Assembly: GCA_049275655.1 (NCBI GenBank)
Contig: JBASUY010000042.1
Coordinates: forward strand, 1 to 64,000
DNA from: Sherwoodlollariibacterium sp049275655
GTDB lineage: Bacteria; Omnitrophota; Gorgyraeia; Gygaellales; Profunditerraquicolaceae
Length of the DNA: 64,000 nt
Direction of reading: 5' to 3'
Positions 53,431 through 63,889 of this stretch are shown here, in pieces. A model generated the notes under the pieces. That model had not been told where the DNA came from and did not search any database. It worked only from the letters and a program-made list of their open reading frames with translations. Each line of letters opens with the position of its first letter. Position 1 is the first letter of the stretch. A program made the translations under genes and the position numbers.

Positions 53431-56400
53431 ATGATTAAGCGTAAAAGTTTTGCGAAGCTCAAAGAGGTCTATAGTATCCCTAATCTTTTGGATATTCAAT
53501 TAGAGTCTTTTCGTGATTTTTTGCAGTTAGACACTCCCATTTCAGAGAGGAAGAATCAGGGCTTACAAGAGGTTTTTTCAGAGATCTTCCCCATAGAAAG
53601 CCCAAATCGTGCAGTTAAGTTAGAGTTTATAAGTTATTCCTTAGGAAAGCCAAAGTATAATATTACTGAGTCTAAGATGCGCAGTTTTACCTATGCTTTG
53701 CCCTTAAAGGTAAAATTCCGTCTTTCAACGCCTAATGAGACTAAGGAGCAGGACGCTTATTTTGGCGAGATACCCCTGATGACAGAGACCGGGACTTTTA
53801 TTATTAACGGAGACGAGCGCGTGGTAGTAAGCCAGCTACAAAGGTCTCCGGGCGTATCCTTCGAAGAAGAAGACCATCCTACGGGCAAGAAGATATTTTA
53901 TGGCAGGATTATTCCTTACCGTGGGGCTTGGCTTGAATTTAAATACGACCTTACCGAAACAATACTTGCCTATGTTGACCGTAGAAGGAACTTTCCCGCG
54001 ACTCAGGTATTAAGGATACTCGGTTTTTCTGAGGATAAAGATATAATTTCTGCTTTTGGCAAAGAGTATCCTGAAATAGCCAACACCTTAAAAAAAGATT
54101 ACACAAAGAATAAAGAAGAGGCATTTATAGATTTTTACCGTAAGATGAGGCCTACTGAACCGGTTACAAAAGAAGCGGCAGAAGCGTTGTTTTACAGGCT
54201 ATTTTTTGACCCTGCGCGCTACGATTTAGAGAGGGCAGGCAGGTTTATATTAAATAGGAAACTTGGGATGAATGTATCTTTAGAGAAACGGATACTTGAT
54301 TCAGATACGGTGATTAAGGTAATTGAATATTTGATTAATTTAAATAATGACCAAGGGAAGATTGATGATATTGACCATTTAGGCAATAGGCGTATAAAGA
54401 CTGTTGGTGAGTTAGTGCAGAACCAGGTTAGGATTGGTTTAAGCAGGATTGAGAGGTCAATTAAAGAGAGGCTTAGCTTGTTGGGGGAATATGATAACCT
54501 GAATGTGCACTACCTCATTAATTCAAAGCTATTATCCAACCAGATTCGCGATTTCTTTGCCCGTTCTCAGCTCTCTCAATTTATGGACCAGATAAATCCC
54601 CTTGCTGAGATGACGCATAAAAGAAGGCTTAGCGCATTAGGCCCGGGTGGATTATCGCGGGAGAGGGCAGGGTTTGAGGTAAGAGATATTCACTCCTCTC
54701 ATTATGGCAGGGTATGCCCTATAGAGACTCCGGAAGGGCCTAATATCGGGTTGATAGCTTCTCTTAGTACTTTTGCAAGGGTAAATCCTTTAGGGTTGCT
54801 TGAGACTCCTTACCGTAAGGTTGAAGAAGGCAAGGTGACAAAAAAAATAGAATATCTAACTGCCGATATAGAGGAAGATAAGATTATTGCGCAGGCTAAT
54901 GTCCCCTTGGATGAAAACGGGCATTTTATAGAAAAAGATATCTCCTGCCGCTACAAGGATGATTTTCCAAAAGTCCCTGCTTCGCAAGTCCAATATATGG
55001 ATGTTTCTCCTAAGCAACTCGTTTCAGTAGCAGCTGCTTTAATTCCATTTTTAGAGCATGATGATGCTAACAGGGCATTGATGGGTTCTAATATGCAGCG
55101 GCAGGGTGTTCCGCTTATGATTACTGAGCCACCGGTTGTAGGAACGCTAATGGAAGAGAAGGTTGCGCGCGACTCAGGTACGGTTGTAGTTGCGCAAGAA
55201 AGTGGAAAGGTAACTAGCGTAGATGCCTCTTCAATTACAGTCGGTAAAAGGATCTACCATTTAAAGAAATTTTTGCGCACTAATAATGATACTTGTTTAA
55301 ATCAAAGGCCGATAGTAAAGCTCGGAGATAAAGTAGAAAAAGGAGATATCATCGCCGATGGGATTAGCACCAAGGGCGGGGAATTAGCCTTAGGTAAGAA
55401 TGTTTTAGTAGCCTTCATGCCTTGGAGGGGTTATAACTTTGAAGATGCTATTTTGATAAGCGAAAAGTTAGTTAAGGAGGATACCTTTACCTCTATACAT
55501 ATAGAAGAGTTTGAGATAGAGGCTACTGAAACACGCTTAGGCAATGAAGAGGTAACTCGTGATATACCTAATGTGAGTGAAGAAGCATTGGCAAACCTAG
55601 ATAAGGGCGGAATTATTTGCATTGGTTCGGAAGTCGCTCCGGGAGATATTCTTGTAGGTAAGATTACCCCTAAGACCGACTCTGAGCCTTCGCCGGAAGA
55701 GCGCCTCTTGCGAGCAATCTTCGGGGAGAAGGCAGGGGATGTGCGCGATACATCCTTAATTGTTCCTCCGGGAGTTGAAGGTGTTGTTATCGGCGTAAAT
55801 GTTTTTGCGCGTAAGGCTCGCGGCAGGAAGACAAAAGAAGAGAAGGTCAAAGAACTCTCTAAGATTCGTGAACTTAAGGCTTACTATAAGCAGGAGATTG
55901 AGTTTGTGCAGGCAGAAAAGATGGTAAGATTAGCCCAGCTTTTGGGGATAGATAAAAAGAAGGTAGAGAGGTATGATTTTTCAGACCATGAAGAAGCTAA
56001 AATTTTAGCTGCTTCTTTTGACGAGCAGGTACAGGAGCTAATCTCCGAAGAGGCACAGGAAATAGAGAACGTCCGTAGGGGAGACGAATTGCCGGCAGGG
56101 GTTTTAAAAAGAGTGGTAGTCTATGTTGCTACTAAACGTAGAGTTGCTGAGGGAGATAAATTAGCAGGTAGGCATGGCAATAAGGGCGTAGTAGCAAGAA
56201 TCGTCCCAGAAGAAGATATGCCTTATCTTCCCGATGGCACTCCAGTGGAAGTTGTCCTTAATCCTTTAGGGGTCCCTTCGCGTATGAATGTCGGGCAAAT
56301 TTTAGAGTGCCATTTAGGTTGGGCAGCTAAAATGCTAGGGTTACATGTAGGTACTCCGGTTTTTGACGGTGCAGAAGAGAGCGAGATAAAAGAGTTGTTA

Positions 56401-56835
56401 AAGAAAGCAGGGCTTCCCGAAGACGGTAAGAGTATTCTCTATGATGGTTATTCAGGGGAGCCGTTTCATAATAAGGTAACGGTAGGCTACCTATATATTA
56501 TGAAACTCATACATTTGGTTGATGAGAAGATACACGCCCGCTCCATAGGCCCGTATTCACTAGTTACACAGCAACCATTAGGAGGGAAGGCTCAATTCGG
56601 AGGGCAGAGGCTAGGGGAAATGGAAGTTTGGGCATTAGAGGCGTATGGGGCAGCATTTAGCCTTCAAGAGATGTTAACGGTAAAAAGCGACGATGTCTCC
56701 GGTAGGACGCGTATATATGAGGCGATTGTAAAGGGAGAGCAGAGGCTTACTCATGGCACACCGGAGTCTTTTAATGTATTAATTAAAGAATTACAGGGTC
56801 TGGGTTTAGATATCCGGACAGAAAAGGCTAAATAA
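53431..56835 (+). CDS. rpoB: DNA-directed RNA polymerase subunit beta
   Basis: 1134 aa catalytic subunit. Landmarks include GTFIINGDERVVVSQLQRSPG (fork), the rifampicin region SQLSQFMDQINPLAEMTHKRRLSALGPGGLSRERAGFEVRD (partly quoted), GPNIGLIASL, KLAGRHGNKGV, and the C-terminal GGQRLGEMEVWALEAYGA. Compact relative to E. coli (1342), lacking the large lineage insertions, and no intein. The 74-bp gap after rplL has no convincing terminator. It overlaps rpoC by 1 bp. Confidence 0.98.
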   Translation: MIKRKSFAKLKEVYSIPNLLDIQLESFRDFLQLDTPISERKNQGLQEVFSEIFPIESPNRAVKLEFISYSLGKPKYNITESKMRSFTYALPLKVKFRLSTPNETKEQDAYFGEIPLMTETGTFIINGDERVVVSQLQRSPGVSFEEEDHPTGKKIFYGRIIPYRGAWLEFKYDLTETILAYVDRRRNFPATQVLRILGFSEDKDIISAFGKEYPEIANTLKKDYTKNKEEAFIDFYRKMRPTEPVTKEAAEALFYRLFFDPARYDLERAGRFILNRKLGMNVSLEKRILDSDTVIKVIEYLINLNNDQGKIDDIDHLGNRRIKTVGELVQNQVRIGLSRIERSIKERLSLLGEYDNLNVHYLINSKLLSNQIRDFFARSQLSQFMDQINPLAEMTHKRRLSALGPGGLSRERAGFEVRDIHSSHYGRVCPIETPEGPNIGLIASLSTFARVNPLGLLETPYRKVEEGKVTKKIEYLTADIEEDKIIAQANVPLDENGHFIEKDISCRYKDDFPKVPASQVQYMDVSPKQLVSVAAALIPFLEHDDANRALMGSNMQRQGVPLMITEPPVVGTLMEEKVARDSGTVVVAQESGKVTSVDASSITVGKRIYHLKKFLRTNNDTCLNQRPIVKLGDKVEKGDIIADGISTKGGELALGKNVLVAFMPWRGYNFEDAILISEKLVKEDTFTSIHIEEFEIEATETRLGNEEVTRDIPNVSEEALANLDKGGIICIGSEVAPGDILVGKITPKTDSEPSPEERLLRAIFGEKAGDVRDTSLIVPPGVEGVVIGVNVFARKARGRKTKEEKVKELSKIRELKAYYKQEIEFVQAEKMVRLAQLLGIDKKKVERYDFSDHEEAKILAASFDEQVQELISEEAQEIENVRRGDELPAGVLKRVVVYVATKRRVAEGDKLAGRHGNKGVVARIVPEEDMPYLPDGTPVEVVLNPLGVPSRMNVGQILECHLGWAAKMLGLHVGTPVFDGAEESEIKELLKKAGLPEDGKSILYDGYSGEPFHNKVTVGYLYIMKLIHLVDEKIHARSIGPYSLVTQQPLGGKAQFGGQRLGEMEVWALEAYGAAFSLQEMLTVKSDDVSGRTRIYEAIVKGEQRLTHGTPESFNVLIKELQGLGLDIRTEKAK

Positions 56836-59800
56836 TGGACGAGATAGTATCCTTTGATAGTATATCTATAAAGATTGCCTCTAGTCAGGTTATAAAATCT
56901 TGGTCTAGGGGAGAAGTCAAGAAAGCAGAGACTATTAATTACAGGACACTAAAGCCTGAGAAGGATGGGCTTTTTTGTGAAAGGATATTCGGCCCGGTTA
57001 GGGATTGGGAGTGCAACTGCGGTAAGTATAAAGGAATTAAGTTCAAGGGCATTACCTGCGACCGTTGCCAAGTAACTGTGGACCGTTCAAGTGTCCGTAG
57101 GGAACGTATGGGGCATATAGAATTAACTGCTCCGGTAACACATATCTGGTTTTTTAAGGCTGTCCCTTCGCGCATGGCTGCGTTGTTGGATATAGGTTTG
57201 CGCGATTTAGAGAAGATTATTTATTATGAAGAGTATGTTGTTGTTGACCCGGGGACTACCCCTTTAAAAAAGAAAGAACTTCTCTCCGAAGATAAATTTC
57301 AAGAAGCCTTGGAAAAATATGGGTCTAATTTTAAGGCAAAGATAGGCGCAGAGGCGATAAGGGACCTATTAAAAGAGATGGATATGGATGCTCAATGTAG
57401 GAAGCTTAGAAAGAGCTTAGAAAAATCCAAGGATGCCTTAAGTAACCGTAAGGTATTAAAAAACCTTAAAGTAATAGAGGATTTTAAGAAATCGGGTAAT
57501 CAGGCTGAATGGATGGTTATGGATATCCTACCGGTTATCCCTCCGGATTTAAGGCCTTTGGTCCCGCTTGATGGAGGAAGGTTTGCTACCTCAGACCTTA
57601 ATGATTTATATCGTAGGGTGATTAACCGGAATAACCGCTTAAGAAAACTCATAGATTTAAGCGCCCCGGAGATAATTATCCGTAATGAAAAACGCATGCT
57701 TCAAGAGGCCGTTGATGCGCTTTTAGATAATGGCCGGCATGGCAAGGCAGTTATGGGGGCTAATAATAGGCCGTTAAAATCCCTTTCTGATATGCTTAAA
57801 GGAAAGCAGGGTAGGTTTAGGCAGAATCTTTTAGGAAAGCGTGTTGATTATTCAGGGCGTTCGGTTATTGTTGTTGGGCCTGAACTAAAACTACATGAAT
57901 GCGGCTTGCCGAAGCAGATGGCCTTAGAATTATTTGAGCCTTTTATAATAAAGAAGCTAAGGGAAAAAGGATTTGTGCATACAATTAAAGGCGCTCGTAG
58001 GATGGTAGAGAGAGGCAAGATTGAGGTTTGGGATATACTCGACGAGGTTATTAAGGATCATCCGGTTCTCTTAAACCGTGCTCCGACCTTGCACCGTTTA
58101 GGGATACAGGCTTTTCAGCCTCTTTTAATAGAAGGAAAATCTATTAAGATTCATCCTTTAGTTTGTACTGCCTTTAATGCTGATTTTGACGGCGACCAGA
58201 TGGCTGTCCATGTCCCCTTATCTTTAGAGTCACAAATTGAAGCAAAGATTCTTATGCTTGCCTCTAATAATGTTTTTTCTCCTGCTGACGGAAGGCCTGT
58301 GGTTGCACCTACACAGGACATCATCCTCGGGATTTCATATTTAACTAAAGAAAAACTTGGGGCAAAGGGAGAGGGGATGACCTTTTCAAATAGCGACGAA
58401 GTTATAGTAGCATACAATGATGGAGTAGTTAGCCTTAATACAGGGATATCGCTGAGGGTAGAGAGCTTTTTTGACCTTGATGATAAGAAGTTGATAGTTT
58501 CAAAGCAGAGGATAACTACTACTGTTGGAAGGGTTATTTTTAATCAAGCGCTTCCTGCTGAATTTGGATTTGTTAACAAAGAGTTAAATAAATCAAGGGT
58601 ATCTGATATTGTTTTAGAGTGCTATAAGAGGTTTGGCCATGCAGCTACAATAAACCTTTTAGATAATATAAAGAAGCTTGGTTTTGAAATGGGGACGTTA
58701 GGAGGAATATCCATAGGTATTGATGACCTTTGTATCCCTGCGAATAAGGAGAGTGTTTTAGTTGAGGCTAAGACAAAAGTATTGAAAGTTGAGGAGCAGT
58801 ATCGTAAGGGCGTCATTACAGATAGCGAAAGAAAAGCAAAGATAATAGATATTTGGACGTATGCTACCGATGAAATCTCTGACCTTCTTTTTAAAGGGAT
58901 GGATAGGTTTAATCCCATCTTTATGATGGCTGATTCAGGCGCGCGCGGTTCAAGGCTTCAGGTAAGGCAGCTAGCCGGGATGCGCGGGCTTATGGCAAAG
59001 CCCTCAGGAGAAATTATAGAAAGCCCTATAACCGCTAATTTTAGGGAAGGGTTAAATGTCTTGGAGTATTTTATCTCTACCCATGGCGCGCGCAAGGGTT
59101 TGGCTGATACCGCCTTAAAGACTGCGGACGCAGGGTATCTTACCCGTAGGCTGGTTGATGTAGCCCAAGAGATTATCGTAGCAGAGGAGGACTGCGGCAC
59201 ATTAAACGGAATTACCGTATCGGCAATTATACAGGGTGATGAAGAGGTAGTATCCCTTAAGGACCGTATAATAGGAAGGGTGGCGTTAGATAATATAGTA
59301 GATATCATAACAGATGAGGTGATAGCTACCGCAGGCGAGGAGATAACTGAAGAGCGGGCGGATATGATAGAGAGTTTAGGAATTGAAAAGATTCGTATCC
59401 GTAGCGTTTTAACTTGTGAAAACGGCAGAGGGGTGTGCACTAAATGTTACGGTAGAAACTTAGCTACCGGTAGGATGGTTGAGTTAGGCGAGGCAGTAGG
59501 GGTTATCGCAGCCCAGAGCATAGGCGAACCCGGGACACAGCTTACTATGAGGACCTTTCATATTGGTGGGACTGCTTCAAGAAAAGTTGAGCAATCTTTT
59601 ATTAAGTCTAAAAATAAGGGTATAGTTAAGTATCATAATTTAAGGGTTACTCCAAAGAATAAAGAATTTGTAGTTTTAAACCGAAACGGAGCTATCAGTA
59701 TCAATGACCCCCAAGGAAGGGAGTTAGAGCGTTTTGCGGTCCCTCAAGGCGCTTATATTGGCGTAGCTAACGGCGGAGAGGTTAATAAGGATGCTACCTT

Positions 59801-60854
59801 TATTCATTGGGATCCGTATACTATCCCCATCCTTACCGAAGTTGCAGGGACAGTAAAATACGAAGATTTAAAAGATGATGTTACTATTAAAGAAGAGTTA
59901 AATCCGGTAACTAAGCTTGTTGAAAGAATTGTTGTTGAGCATAAGCAGGAGTACCATCCTCAGATAGTTATCTTTGATACCTCTAATCAGGTAGCAGGCA
60001 TATACCCTATTCCTATAGGGGCGCATATCTTGGTAAAAGATGGTGAACAGATAAGCGGTGGTGATCTTTTGGCTAAGATACCGAGAATGGTAGTTAAGAC
60101 CAGGGATATTACTGGAGGCCTTCCTAGGGTAGCGGAATTGTTTGAAGCGCGTAGGCCTAAGGATCCTGCGGTTGTAAGCGAGATTGACGGGTTTGTAGAA
60201 TTCGGCGAGACTAAAAAAGGGCAAAGGGTTATTATAGTAAAATCTACTACCGGTATGCAAAGGGAGTATGTTATACCTCACGGTAAACACCCTAATATTT
60301 ATAAAGGAGATAAAGTGGTCGCCGGACAGCAATTAACTGAAGGCCCTGTGGTCTTGCAGGATATTTTAAGGGTATGCGGCGATAAAGTTTTGCAGGAATA
60401 CCTTGTTAATGAGGTTCAGGAGGTTTACCGCTTGCAGGGAGTAAGTATAAACGACAAGCATATAGAAGTTATTATCCGGCAGATGTTAAAAAAGGTAAGG
60501 GTTGAAGACCCCGGGGATACGGAGTTTTTAGCAACACAACAGGTTGATAAATGGGTATTTCAAAAAGAGAATTCGCGCGTAATTAAAAAAGGAGGAAAAC
60601 CGGCAGTTGCTACTCCTTTATTGTTAGGTATAACTAAGGCCTCTTTGACTACTGAGAGTTTTATCTCTGCGGCGAGCTTTCAGGAGACTACCAGGGTATT
60701 AACTGAGGCAGCTACATCCGGTAAGCGCGATGAACTCTTTGGCCTTAAAGAGAATGTTATCGTAGGCCATTTAATACCTGCGGGGACTGGTTTTTCTTCC
60801 CATCGTAATATAGAGGTAATTAAAGAAGCCGTAACAGCGGCAGAAGAAGGATAG
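56835..60854 (+). CDS. rpoC: DNA-directed RNA polymerase subunit beta'
   Basis: 1339 aa. Zinc-1 cysteines CNCGKYKGIKFKGITCDRC near residue 55, the bridge and catalytic loop NADFDGDQMAVH (metal-binding Asp triad), the RQLAGMRGLMAKPSGEIIE trigger-loop region start, and zinc-2 CENGRGVCTKCYGRNL. EPGTQLTMRTFHIGG is also typical. No intein or frame break. A large antisense frame around 59898-60332 is a shadow. Confidence 0.98.
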   Translation: MDEIVSFDSISIKIASSQVIKSWSRGEVKKAETINYRTLKPEKDGLFCERIFGPVRDWECNCGKYKGIKFKGITCDRCQVTVDRSSVRRERMGHIELTAPVTHIWFFKAVPSRMAALLDIGLRDLEKIIYYEEYVVVDPGTTPLKKKELLSEDKFQEALEKYGSNFKAKIGAEAIRDLLKEMDMDAQCRKLRKSLEKSKDALSNRKVLKNLKVIEDFKKSGNQAEWMVMDILPVIPPDLRPLVPLDGGRFATSDLNDLYRRVINRNNRLRKLIDLSAPEIIIRNEKRMLQEAVDALLDNGRHGKAVMGANNRPLKSLSDMLKGKQGRFRQNLLGKRVDYSGRSVIVVGPELKLHECGLPKQMALELFEPFIIKKLREKGFVHTIKGARRMVERGKIEVWDILDEVIKDHPVLLNRAPTLHRLGIQAFQPLLIEGKSIKIHPLVCTAFNADFDGDQMAVHVPLSLESQIEAKILMLASNNVFSPADGRPVVAPTQDIILGISYLTKEKLGAKGEGMTFSNSDEVIVAYNDGVVSLNTGISLRVESFFDLDDKKLIVSKQRITTTVGRVIFNQALPAEFGFVNKELNKSRVSDIVLECYKRFGHAATINLLDNIKKLGFEMGTLGGISIGIDDLCIPANKESVLVEAKTKVLKVEEQYRKGVITDSERKAKIIDIWTYATDEISDLLFKGMDRFNPIFMMADSGARGSRLQVRQLAGMRGLMAKPSGEIIESPITANFREGLNVLEYFISTHGARKGLADTALKTADAGYLTRRLVDVAQEIIVAEEDCGTLNGITVSAIIQGDEEVVSLKDRIIGRVALDNIVDIITDEVIATAGEEITEERADMIESLGIEKIRIRSVLTCENGRGVCTKCYGRNLATGRMVELGEAVGVIAAQSIGEPGTQLTMRTFHIGGTASRKVEQSFIKSKNKGIVKYHNLRVTPKNKEFVVLNRNGAISINDPQGRELERFAVPQGAYIGVANGGEVNKDATFIHWDPYTIPILTEVAGTVKYEDLKDDVTIKEELNPVTKLVERIVVEHKQEYHPQIVIFDTSNQVAGIYPIPIGAHILVKDGEQISGGDLLAKIPRMVVKTRDITGGLPRVAELFEARRPKDPAVVSEIDGFVEFGETKKGQRVIIVKSTTGMQREYVIPHGKHPNIYKGDKVVAGQQLTEGPVVLQDILRVCGDKVLQEYLVNEVQEVYRLQGVSINDKHIEVIIRQMLKKVRVEDPGDTEFLATQQVDKWVFQKENSRVIKKGGKPAVATPLLLGITKASLTTESFISAASFQETTRVLTEAATSGKRDELFGLKENVIVGHLIPAGTGFSSHRNIEVIKEAVTAAEEG

Positions 60855-60864
60855 GGAAAATAAT

Positions 60865-61236
60865 ATGCCTACAATTTCACAGTTAATTAGAGCAGGAAGG
60901 ATATCAAAACATAAAAAGACTAAGTCTCCAGCGCTAAAGGCTTGTCCTCAGAGAAGGGGGGTTTGCCTGCAGGTGCGTACCATGACCCCTAAAAAACCTA
61001 ATTCAGCTTTGCGCAAGATTGCCAGGGTTAGGCTTACTACCGGCATAGAGGTTAGTGCTTATATCCCGGGTGAGGGGCATAATTTACAGGAGCATTCAAT
61101 AGTTTTAGTAAGGGGTGGAAGAGTTAAAGATTTACCGGGTGTTAGGTATCATATAGTAAGGGGTGCTTTGGATACAGCCGGGGTAAGCGCCAGAAGAAGA
61201 GGGCGTTCTAAATACGGGGCGAAGAGGCCAAAATAG
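60865..61236 (+). CDS. rpsL: 30S ribosomal protein S12
   Basis: 123 aa decoding-centre protein. Starts MPTISQLIRAGR, has the CPQRRGVCLQVRTMTPKKPNSALRK block, in which the streptomycin-associated Lys (TPKKPNS) is the usual residue, and ends GRSKYGAKRPK. Follows rpoC after 10 bp in the str part of the supercluster. Confidence 0.98.
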   Translation: MPTISQLIRAGRISKHKKTKSPALKACPQRRGVCLQVRTMTPKKPNSALRKIARVRLTTGIEVSAYIPGEGHNLQEHSIVLVRGGRVKDLPGVRYHIVRGALDTAGVSARRRGRSKYGAKRPK

Positions 61237-61283
61237 TATCTAGTAGTTAGTAGTCGGTAGTTAGGGGATAGGAGTTATTAAGA
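61237..61283 (+). repeat. Short TAGTAGTTAG repeat between rpsL and rpsG
   Basis: CTAGTAGTTAGTAGTCGGTAGTTAGGGG. It resembles, in opposite sense, the 8-bp units of the stable-RNA spacers. AGGAG follows and serves rpsG. Confidence 0.45.
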
Positions 61284-61754
61284 ATGAGAAGAAGAAAAGC
61301 GCAGGAAAAAGTAATATTAGCTGATCCTAAATTAAATAGCAAGGTTGTCGCTAAATTTATTAATATGGTAATGCTTGAAGGAAAAAAGTCTATTGCCGAA
61401 AGAATAGTTTACGACGCCTTTGAGATTGTAAAAAAGAACCTTAATGAGCATGATATATTAAAGGTTTTTTATAAAGCTTTAGATAATGCAAGGCCAAGGT
61501 TAGAAGTAAAACCGCGCCGCGTAGGAGGAGCGACTTATCAGGTTCCGGTAGAGGTGCGTCAAGAAAGAGGGACCTCTATAGCATTACGCTGGATAAGGGA
61601 TTTTGCCCAAAATAAAAAGGGCAAACCAATGGAGCAAAAGTTAGCCGAAGAGATTATTGCAGCATATAAGGGAGAGGGTTCTGTGATAAAGAAGAGGGAT
61701 GATACCCATAAGATGGCTGAATCTAATAAGGCATTCGCGCACTTTAGGTGGTAA
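61284..61754 (+). CDS. rpsG: 30S ribosomal protein S7
   Basis: 156 aa head-domain assembly protein. MRRRKAQEKVILADPKLNSKVVAKFINMVM at the start (quoted in part), then ARPRLEVKPRRVGGATYQVPVEV and ALRWIRDFAQ, and ending KAFAHFRW, the normal C-terminus. GATAGGAGTTATTAAG precedes the ATG. Confidence 0.98.
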   Translation: MRRRKAQEKVILADPKLNSKVVAKFINMVMLEGKKSIAERIVYDAFEIVKKNLNEHDILKVFYKALDNARPRLEVKPRRVGGATYQVPVEVRQERGTSIALRWIRDFAQNKKGKPMEQKLAEEIIAAYKGEGSVIKKRDDTHKMAESNKAFAHFRW

Positions 61755-61771
61755 TTAAGCATAATTAAAAA

Positions 61772-63871
61772 ATGGAAAAGATAACTTTAGATAAATTAAG
61801 AAATATAGGGATAATAGCGCATATTGACGCCGGGAAGACTACAACCAGCGAGCGTATATTGTTTTATACGGGGAAGAACTATAAGTTAGGCGAAGTTCAA
61901 GATGGGACCGCTACTATGGATTGGATGGTTCAAGAGCAGGAGAGAGGGATAACTATTACCTCTGCCGCAACTACCTGTAAATGGAAAGACGTCCAGATCA
62001 ACCTTATTGATACCCCCGGACACGTAGATTTTACGATTGAAGTTGAAAGGTCATTAAAGGTTTTAGATGGGGCAGTAGTAGTCTTCTGCGGAGTAGGAGG
62101 TGTTGAGCCTCAGTCTGAAACGGTTTGGAGGCAGGCTGATCGTTATCAGGTCCCTAGGATAGCTTTTGTAAATAAGATGGATAGGACAGGCGCTAACTTC
62201 CATGAAGTTGTTGAGCAAATACATAAGAGGCTTGGGGCTAATGCCGCTGCTATACAGATTCCTTTTGGCAAGGAAGCAGGTTTTAATGGAATTATTGATT
62301 TAATAGAAAAGAAGTTCATCCACTATAAGGATGATTTAGGAAAGCAAATTGAGGTTAAAGAGATTCCTTCTGAGATGGATTCTGAGGTATTAAAATACCG
62401 GACACTAATGCTTGAGAAGATAGCTGAGGTTGATGATAAAATTATGGAGGATTATCTTCAAGGAAAGGAGATAAGTGTAGTTGATATAAAAGCAGCTATC
62501 AGAAAGAGCGTTATCGCCAATAAGCTTGTTCCTGTTCTTTGCGGTTCCTCTTTTAGAAATAAAGGGGTTCAGCTTGTTTTGGATGCGGTTAAGGATTATC
62601 TTCCCTCTCCGTTAGATATCCCTCCTATAAAAGGGACTAATCCTGATACGGGAGAGTTTGAAGAGATTGAGGCCTCAGAGAAGGCTCCTTTTTGCGCTCT
62701 TTCTTTTAAGGTGGCAACCGATCCTTATGTAGGAAAGATTAATTATGTGCGCGTTTATTCGGGGAAGTTAGATTCGGGGACATATATATATAATGCCTCT
62801 AAAAGATGTAAGGAGAGGGTAACTAAAATAGTTAAGATGCATGCTAATCATCAGGAGATAGTAAATAGTATAACCTGCGGAGAGATTGCCGCAATAGTAG
62901 GCTTAAAAGAGACTAAGACCGGAGAGACCTTATGTACCGAAAAAAACCTTATACTTATTGAAGCAATACGTTTTCCTGAACCGGTCCTTCAGCAGGCGAT
63001 TGAGCCAAAGTCTAAAGATGCGCAGGAGAAATTAGGCTTGGCTATGCATAAATTAGAAGAGGAGGATCCTTCTTTTAGAGTAAGTTATAATCAAGAGACA
63101 GGGCAGACTCTTATCGCCGGTATGGGGCAATTGCACCTTGAGGTTATCATTGATAGGATTTTACGCGAATTTAATGTAGAGGCTACTGTAGGGCAGCCGC
63201 AGGTTGCTTATAGAGAGACTTTGACTAAGAAGGTCCGTTCAGTCGGTAAATTTATATCTCAGAGCGGAGGCCGCGGGCAATATGGGCATTGCGTATTAGA
63301 GATGGAACCGCAAGAGGCCCCGGGAACGGGCATTACTTTTGAGGATAAGATAAAAAGCGGGGCTATCCCGCGGGAGTATATTCCTGCGGTAAAGCAGGGT
63401 ATTTTAAGTTCGGCAAAGAACGGCGTTTTAGCCGGGTATCCGGTTACAGACGTAAAATGTATTTTAGTGGACGGTTCTTTTCATGAGGTTGATTCCTCTG
63501 AATTAGCCTTTAAGATGGCAGGCTCCCTTGCCTTTAGTGATGGGTTGAAAAAAGCAGGGGCGATACTATTAGAGCCGATTATGGATATAGAGGTTGTTGT
63601 TCCCGAAGAGTTTATGGGACAGGTAATCGGAGACCTAAGTTCCCGACGGGCAAAGATTCTTTCTCTTGCGCAACGGCTTAACTTAAGGACCGTGCGCGCG
63701 AATATTCCGTTGGCTGAAGTCTTTAATTATGCTACAATATTAAGATCCTTGACACAGGGGCGCGCTTCATATACAATGGAGCCTTCTTTTTATACGGAAG
63801 TGCCTTCACATATATCAGAAAAGATTATTGCAGGCTTTGCATCTTCTGGGTCCACTAGAAAGAGTTTTTAA
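61772..63871 (+). CDS. fusA: Translation elongation factor G
   Basis: GTPase that drives ribosome translocation. 699 aa. G1 AHIDAGKTT, switch I RGITITSAAT, G3 DTPGHVDF, G4 NKMDRTGA. Domains II-V are complete (GMGQLHLEVIIDR in III, SGGRGQYGHC in IV, DLSSRRAKI in V). Overall like housekeeping EF-G. Upstream spacing to rpsG is 17 bp, with no strong ribosome-binding site. Confidence 0.97.
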   Translation: MEKITLDKLRNIGIIAHIDAGKTTTSERILFYTGKNYKLGEVQDGTATMDWMVQEQERGITITSAATTCKWKDVQINLIDTPGHVDFTIEVERSLKVLDGAVVVFCGVGGVEPQSETVWRQADRYQVPRIAFVNKMDRTGANFHEVVEQIHKRLGANAAAIQIPFGKEAGFNGIIDLIEKKFIHYKDDLGKQIEVKEIPSEMDSEVLKYRTLMLEKIAEVDDKIMEDYLQGKEISVVDIKAAIRKSVIANKLVPVLCGSSFRNKGVQLVLDAVKDYLPSPLDIPPIKGTNPDTGEFEEIEASEKAPFCALSFKVATDPYVGKINYVRVYSGKLDSGTYIYNASKRCKERVTKIVKMHANHQEIVNSITCGEIAAIVGLKETKTGETLCTEKNLILIEAIRFPEPVLQQAIEPKSKDAQEKLGLAMHKLEEEDPSFRVSYNQETGQTLIAGMGQLHLEVIIDRILREFNVEATVGQPQVAYRETLTKKVRSVGKFISQSGGRGQYGHCVLEMEPQEAPGTGITFEDKIKSGAIPREYIPAVKQGILSSAKNGVLAGYPVTDVKCILVDGSFHEVDSSELAFKMAGSLAFSDGLKKAGAILLEPIMDIEVVVPEEFMGQVIGDLSSRRAKILSLAQRLNLRTVRANIPLAEVFNYATILRSLTQGRASYTMEPSFYTEVPSHISEKIIAGFASSGSTRKSF

Positions 63872-63889
63872 AAATAAGGAGGAAAAGAT

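Noticed and set aside
59898..60332. 144-aa antisense frame in rpoC
   Set aside because: Lies wholly inside conserved rpoC sequence, with no ribosome-binding site or recognisable domain.
53431..60854. Inteins in rpoB or rpoC
   Set aside because: Both genes have compact, uninterrupted conserved motifs and no intein splicing blocks.
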